Of a DNA stretch of 64,000 nucleotides, positions 60,535 to 64,000 are shown piece after piece. Below the pieces are notes generated by a model. It worked only from the letters and a program-made list of their open reading frames with translations, was not told where the DNA came from and did no database searches. The translations under genes were made by a program, and so were the position numbers. Source of the stretch: Mycobacterium paraseoulense (GTDB lineage Bacteria > Actinomycetota > Actinomycetes > Mycobacteriales > Mycobacteriaceae). How positions within the stretch are numbered: position 1 is the stretch's first letter; every line of letters begins with the position of its first letter. The stretch lies in NCBI RefSeq assembly GCF_010731655.1, contig NZ_AP022619.1:3224001-3288000 (forward strand). Reading direction: 5' to 3'.

Positions 60535-61802
60535 GCCGGGGTGAACTCCAGGTGCAGCTCCGTCAGCCCGCGCAGGATGTACGTCGGAACGTATTGGTAG
60601 CGACGGTCGTCCGCGGGACCGTGCATGCGCTCGTCGATCCGGATGTCGGAGGTCCGGTCGAGCAGGCGCTCGATCGCCACCCGGGTTTCGGCGCGCGCCA
60701 GCGGCGCCCCCGGGCAGCTGTGGATACCGCGCCCGAATGAGATGTGCTGGCGGGCGTTCTTGCGGGCCGGATCGAACGTGGTGGGGTCCTCGAACCGGCG
60801 GGGATCACGGTTGGCGGCCGCCTGCACGACCATCACCGTGGTTCCGGCGGGCAGGTCGACGCCGCCGACGTTGACGGGCACCCGATTCAGCCGGAAGTCG
60901 CCCTTGACCGGGCTCTCGTGGCGCAGCGACTCCTCGATGAAGTTGGGAATCAGGCTACGGTCCTTGCGCAACTGCGCTTGGATGTCGCTCCGCTCCCCGA
61001 GCGTCTGCAGGGCCGCACCCAGCAACCGCACCGTGGTCTCCTGCCCCGCCGAGAAGACATTGCTGGCGACGCGTGCCACGTCCTCGACGTCGGGGATGGA
61101 GCCGTCCGGGTACGTTGCGGTCGCCAGGCCGGTCAGCACGTCGTCACGGGGATCGCGGCGGCGGTCCCGGACGTAGTCGGAGAAGAGTCCGTAGAGGAAC
61201 TCCAGCGGACTGTGCGCCAGCGAGCCCTTGGTGCCCCCGACGCCGCCGCCCGAGTGGTCGCGGATGCCCTTGACGAATTTGTCGCGGTCTTCCTCGGGCA
61301 CGCCGAGCAGGTCAGCGATGACGAGCAGCGTGAACGGGCCCGCGAAACCCTTGATGAAGTCGCCGTGGCCGGGCGCCAGGAACGTGTCGAGCACCTGGTC
61401 GGCGAGCACCCACATGGCGTCCTCGTTCTCCTTGAGGCGCTTGGGGGTGATCAGCCGCATCAACAGCGAGCGGTGGTTGGTGTGGGTCGGCGGATCGAGC
61501 GTCGGCAGTTGGTCGCTGAACGGCAATTCGTCGCGGTGCTTCTCGATCAACTCGGTGACGTCGTCGCCCTCCAGCGGTACCGGAAAGCCGGGGAACGGGC
61601 CGGTCACCGAGATGCACGAGGACCACGTCTCGGCGTCGTTGAGCACGGCGCAGGCCTCGTCCCAACCGGTGATCATCGTGACGTCGTGATGGGGCTCCCG
61701 CGTGACGGGACACTGCTGGCGCAGCGCCTCGTAGTAGGGGTACGGGTCGTCAATCAGCTCGCTGCCGCGGAAGAAGTCCAATTCGGAGAATTCGTTCGCC
61801 AT
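60531..61802 (-). CDS. Cytochrome P450
   Basis: A 423-residue P450, paralogue of the one at 17974. It has AGQETT at 252-257, E291/R294, and the heme loop FGRGIHSCPGAPLAR with C363. It is followed by a coupled ferredoxin and DUF1330 gene. The start is ATG 61802, 26 bases from an operator variant. Both paralogues share the YILRGLTELHLEF-type end, so they may act on related substrates. Confidence 0.93.
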   Translation of the reverse strand: MANEFSELDFFRGSELIDDPYPYYEALRQQCPVTREPHHDVTMITGWDEACAVLNDAETWSSCISVTGPFPGFPVPLEGDDVTELIEKHRDELPFSDQLPTLDPPTHTNHRSLLMRLITPKRLKENEDAMWVLADQVLDTFLAPGHGDFIKGFAGPFTLLVIADLLGVPEEDRDKFVKGIRDHSGGGVGGTKGSLAHSPLEFLYGLFSDYVRDRRRDPRDDVLTGLATATYPDGSIPDVEDVARVASNVFSAGQETTVRLLGAALQTLGERSDIQAQLRKDRSLIPNFIEESLRHESPVKGDFRLNRVPVNVGGVDLPAGTTVMVVQAAANRDPRRFEDPTTFDPARKNARQHISFGRGIHSCPGAPLARAETRVAIERLLDRTSDIRIDERMHGPADDRRYQYVPTYILRGLTELHLEFTPA

Positions 61803-61828
61803 CTCCCGCTCCTTGAATTTCGGCTAGT

Positions 61829-61843
61829 GAGAATGTGCCTCTC
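61829..61843. promoter_or_regulatory. Operator variant GAGAAT-GTG-CCTCTC
   Basis: The left arm matches exactly; the right arm matches 4 of 6. It sits 26 bases before the P450 start, within the distance range (22-32) seen for other minus-strand units of the family. Confidence 0.45.
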
Positions 61844-61920
61844 GCAGATGAGTATTACATTTCCACACGGCATGGTGGTCGTCAACGAGGGGCGGTCGGC
61901 CCGGGTACCGGAGTCCGGCG

Positions 61921-62436
61921 TCAGCCGGCGGGAATCAGATCGGCCGCGACCGATGGCCAGGCCAGCAGCCCGCTGCGGAAGGTCTCGACGTGACCGAGCG
62001 GGGCGGCCGGCAGAGCGGCGGCGGCCAGGGCCTGGGCTTTGAACGTGTGTGCGGCCATGCTGAGCCGGTGCTGCACCAGGCCGACGCTGTCGTCGAGCTC
62101 GGCAGGCCAGGTCTCACCCCAGAGCGTGACCTCGGTAACTCCGTGGTCGAGGGCCTGCAACACCCCTTGCCGCACGCGCGAGTCGCACCCGAACAGGTCG
62201 GCCGCGGCCGCCAGGGCCTGGGGACGATGGCGTGTTCGCACCGACGCCAAGGCGTCCTCGAGGTCGACCACTTGGGCGCCCAGGATCTGCAGCGGCCGAG
62301 CGTCGGGGTGGTCAGCCAGGTCGGCCAGGAGCACGGTGACGTCCCAGCCCGCCATTGCCCGGTCGAAGAGCCAGCCGCCGGCGAACCGCACCACGTCGAC
62401 GACGGTGGCGGCGACCACGTCGAGCCGGTATCTCAT
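61921..62436 (-). CDS. Conserved protein of unknown function
   Basis: A 171-residue protein. The N-terminal MRYRLDVVAATVVDVVRFAGGWLFDRAMAGW and the QILGAQVVDLEDAL segment suggest a mixed alpha/beta fold of unknown role. It is not recognised. It follows the TetR gene by 17 bases on the same strand and is probably co-transcribed with it. Confidence 0.6.
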   Translation of the reverse strand: MRYRLDVVAATVVDVVRFAGGWLFDRAMAGWDVTVLLADLADHPDARPLQILGAQVVDLEDALASVRTRHRPQALAAAADLFGCDSRVRQGVLQALDHGVTEVTLWGETWPAELDDSVGLVQHRLSMAAHTFKAQALAAAALPAAPLGHVETFRSGLLAWPSVAADLIPAG

Positions 62437-62453
62437 GTCCTCGCGCGGCTCGT

Positions 62454-63047
62454 CTATGGGGCGAAGTCGCGCGCCAGCGTCTCGGCGTACTGCTTGAACA
62501 CCTCGGTCAGGGGTATCGATGGATCGAGCAACCATGTGGTTTCCATTCCGTGGACGAAGGCGAGAATTTCCACTGCCTTGACGGCGGGGTCTATGTCCGT
62601 GCGGTACCGGCCATCGGCCTGCCCGCGCCGGATGAGGTCGGCGACGATGTCGGTCGCAGCGCGATGCCGGGCCAGCATCCGGTCGTGCAGGGGCGCGTCG
62701 GGAAGGATGTTTTCGACCAGCAGCACGGTGAACGTCCCGACCAGCTCGGGCGCCCGGTTGAACCGGTCGGCGACCTGGGCAATCTGGGCGAAAAGATCGC
62801 CGGTCCGGTCGGCGTGGAGGTCGTCGTCGAGGTCGCGCGCGTCGAGGACGGCGTGCAGCAACTGCTCCTTGGATTCGAAGTGGTGCAGCAGCCCCGCGGG
62901 GGTGACGCCGGCCTCGCCGGCGATCTGGGCGAGGGTGGTGCTGCGCCAGCCATTGCGCGTGAGCAGCCGTTGGGCGACCTCGAGAATCCGCTGCTTGCGG
63001 TCCTCGCCCTTGGCGAGCAGCGTGTCGTATGGCCGTGCGTCGGGCAC
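62454..63047 (-). CDS. TetR-family regulator
   Basis: A 197-residue regulator. The DNA-binding domain spans about 17-62 (RKQRILEVAQRLLTRNG...TLAQIAGEAGVTPAGLLHHFESKEQLLHAVLDARD). The C-terminal ligand-binding domain contains ENILPDAPLHDRML. GTG 63047. A nearly perfect inverted repeat lies 32 bases upstream, so it is likely self-regulated; its other targets are unknown. Confidence 0.9.
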   Translation of the reverse strand: MPDARPYDTLLAKGEDRKQRILEVAQRLLTRNGWRSTTLAQIAGEAGVTPAGLLHHFESKEQLLHAVLDARDLDDDLHADRTGDLFAQIAQVADRFNRAPELVGTFTVLLVENILPDAPLHDRMLARHRAATDIVADLIRRGQADGRYRTDIDPAVKAVEILAFVHGMETTWLLDPSIPLTEVFKQYAETLARDFAP

Positions 63048-63079
63048 CGGACTCCTTCAACCGTTCGGTGGGCGGAACC

Positions 63080-63103
63080 AACCTAGTGAACACACAGTAG
63101 GTT
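63080..63103. promoter_or_regulatory. Operator candidate before the TetR gene
   Basis: AACCTAGTG-AACACA-CAGTAGGTT: 9-base arms with one mismatched pair, 6-base spacer. It lies 32 bases before the TetR start, where an autoregulatory operator is expected. Confidence 0.65.
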
Positions 63104-63195
63104 AGTTTGCGCCCTGTGACAAGTGGCGCCCCGGACAGTCGAATTCGAGGGCGTCGTCACGCAGGGGTGCCGTATCCGGTCTGGGTCGTGCCGCG

Positions 63196-64000
63196 CTAGC
63201 GCACGAGCTCGACGAGGGTGGCGTTCGCGGTGCCGCCGCCCTCGCACATGGTCTGCAGGCCGTAGCGAATCCCGTTGTCGCGCATGTGGTGTGCCATCCG
63301 CGTCATCAACACCGCGCCAGAGGCGCCCAGCGGGTGCCCCAGCGCGATGGCCCCGCCCAGCGGGTTGACCCGCTCGGGGTCCGCCCCGGTTTCGGCAAGC
63401 CATGCCAGCGGCACCGGCGCGAAGGCCTCGTTCACTTCGAACGCGCCCACCTCCGAGCGCGGCACGCCTGCCTTCGTCAGTACCTTCTCGGTCGCCGGGA
63501 TGGGGCCCGTGAGCATGAGCACTGGGTCGGCCCCGGTCACCGCACCCGCCAGGTAGCGCACCAGCGGGGTCAGCCCCAGCTCGACCGCCATCTCCGCGGT
63601 GGTGACCAGCAGTGCCGCCGCGCCGTCGGAGATCTGCGAGGAATTGCCCGCGTGAATCACTCCGTCTTCGGTGAAGGCCGGCTTGAGCCCGCTGAGCTTC
63701 TCGACCGTGGTGCCCCGGCGGATACCTTCGTCGGCGGCGACGACCGATCCGTCGTCGGTGAACACCGGGACGATCTGGCCGGTGAACGCGCCGGCATCCT
63801 GGGCCGCGGCGGCCCGTTCGTGGGACTGGACGGAGTATTCATCCAGCTGGGTGCGGGAGAACCCCCACTTCTTGGCGATCATCTCCGCCGACAGCCCCTG
63901 GTTGAAGGAGAAGTCGTCATAGCGGGCGAGCACCTTCGGGCCGTACGGCATGCCGGTCGCCCTGGCCGAACCGAGCGGAACGCGGCTCATCACCTCGACA
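63196..64000 (-). CDS. Thiolase family protein (partial)
   Basis: The C-terminal ~268 residues of a thiolase; the N-terminus with the nucleophilic cysteine lies beyond the window. The visible start reads V-E-V-M-S-R-V, the typical segment after the thiolase N-terminal domain. The catalytic His is in ALGHPLGASG and a C-terminal Cys in MCEGGGTANATL. Probably an acetyl-CoA acetyltransferase-like enzyme of beta-oxidation. Confidence 0.85.
   Translation of the reverse strand, partial: VEVMSRVPLGSARATGMPYGPKVLARYDDFSFNQGLSAEMIAKKWGFSRTQLDEYSVQSHERAAAAQDAGAFTGQIVPVFTDDGSVVAADEGIRRGTTVEKLSGLKPAFTEDGVIHAGNSSQISDGAAALLVTTAEMAVELGLTPLVRYLAGAVTGADPVLMLTGPIPATEKVLTKAGVPRSEVGAFEVNEAFAPVPLAWLAETGADPERVNPLGGAIALGHPLGASGAVLMTRMAHHMRDNGIRYGLQTMCEGGGTANATLVELVR

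Overview
The window looks like a chromosomal segment of a slow-growing nontuberculous Mycobacterium, most like the M. avium complex. The DNA is GC-rich, GTG and TTG starts are common, and many genes are joined by ATGA or GTGA stop/start overlaps. It carries a complete yrbE-mce operon, four cytochrome P450s, small 3Fe-4S ferredoxins, paired acyl-CoA dehydrogenases and a mycofactocin-type dehydrogenase. From 2.8 to 11.9 kb the order fadB-fadA-dapC-SRPBCC-SRPBCC-far-SRPBCC-keto acid decarboxylase matches, in reversed orientation, what I recall of the M. tuberculosis Rv0853c-Rv0860 block. I see no rRNA, tRNA, CRISPR array, insertion sequence or prophage.

Layout. 0-2.8 kb: an FAD monooxygenase, an F420-type oxidoreductase and a methyltransferase. 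2.8-12.1 kb: the conserved fatty-acid/DapC/Far/decarboxylase block, plus an orphan Bfd-like ferredoxin. 12.1-17.8 kb: an acyl-CoA ligase, an amidohydrolase, an LpqH-like lipoprotein, an enoyl-CoA hydratase and a TetR regulator. 18-22.4 kb: a P450, then an operon of cytochrome-oxidase-like subunits III and IV with two six-helix membrane proteins and no catalytic subunit I, opposite a TetR gene. 22.4-34.7 kb: the mce operon (yrbEA-yrbEB-mceA-F, minus strand) flanked by Mce-associated membrane proteins and small secreted proteins. 35-43.4 kb: aldehyde dehydrogenase and CoA-transferase, then two SDRs, a ferredoxin and a P450, then a second copy of the Mce-associated cassette. 43.4-64 kb: an acyl-CoA dehydrogenase pair, a nitroreductase, a tandem amidohydrolase pair, a Rieske protein, hydrolases, a NuoF-like flavoprotein with ferredoxin, a DUF35-thiolase fusion, tandem beta-hydroxyacid dehydrogenases, two more P450/ferredoxin sets, a TetR regulator and a truncated thiolase at the edge.

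How it fits together. I infer a lipid or isoprenoid uptake and catabolism region. The Mce/YrbE transporter imports a hydrophobic substrate. P450s fed by 3Fe-4S ferredoxins hydroxylate it, and mycofactocin and aldehyde dehydrogenases oxidise the alcohol. CoA ligase, CoA-transferases, acyl-CoA dehydrogenases, hydratase and thiolase or aldolase enzymes then shorten it. The strongest new signal is a 15-bp inverted repeat, GAGAAT-N3-ATTCTC. It occurs exactly or in close variants upstream of about nine transcription units, apparently including the mce operon, and suggests a single regulon. Other notable points are a tandem amidohydrolase pair in which one member has lost metal ligands, a NuoF-like flavoprotein lacking one cluster cysteine, and a single-chain DUF35-thiolase.
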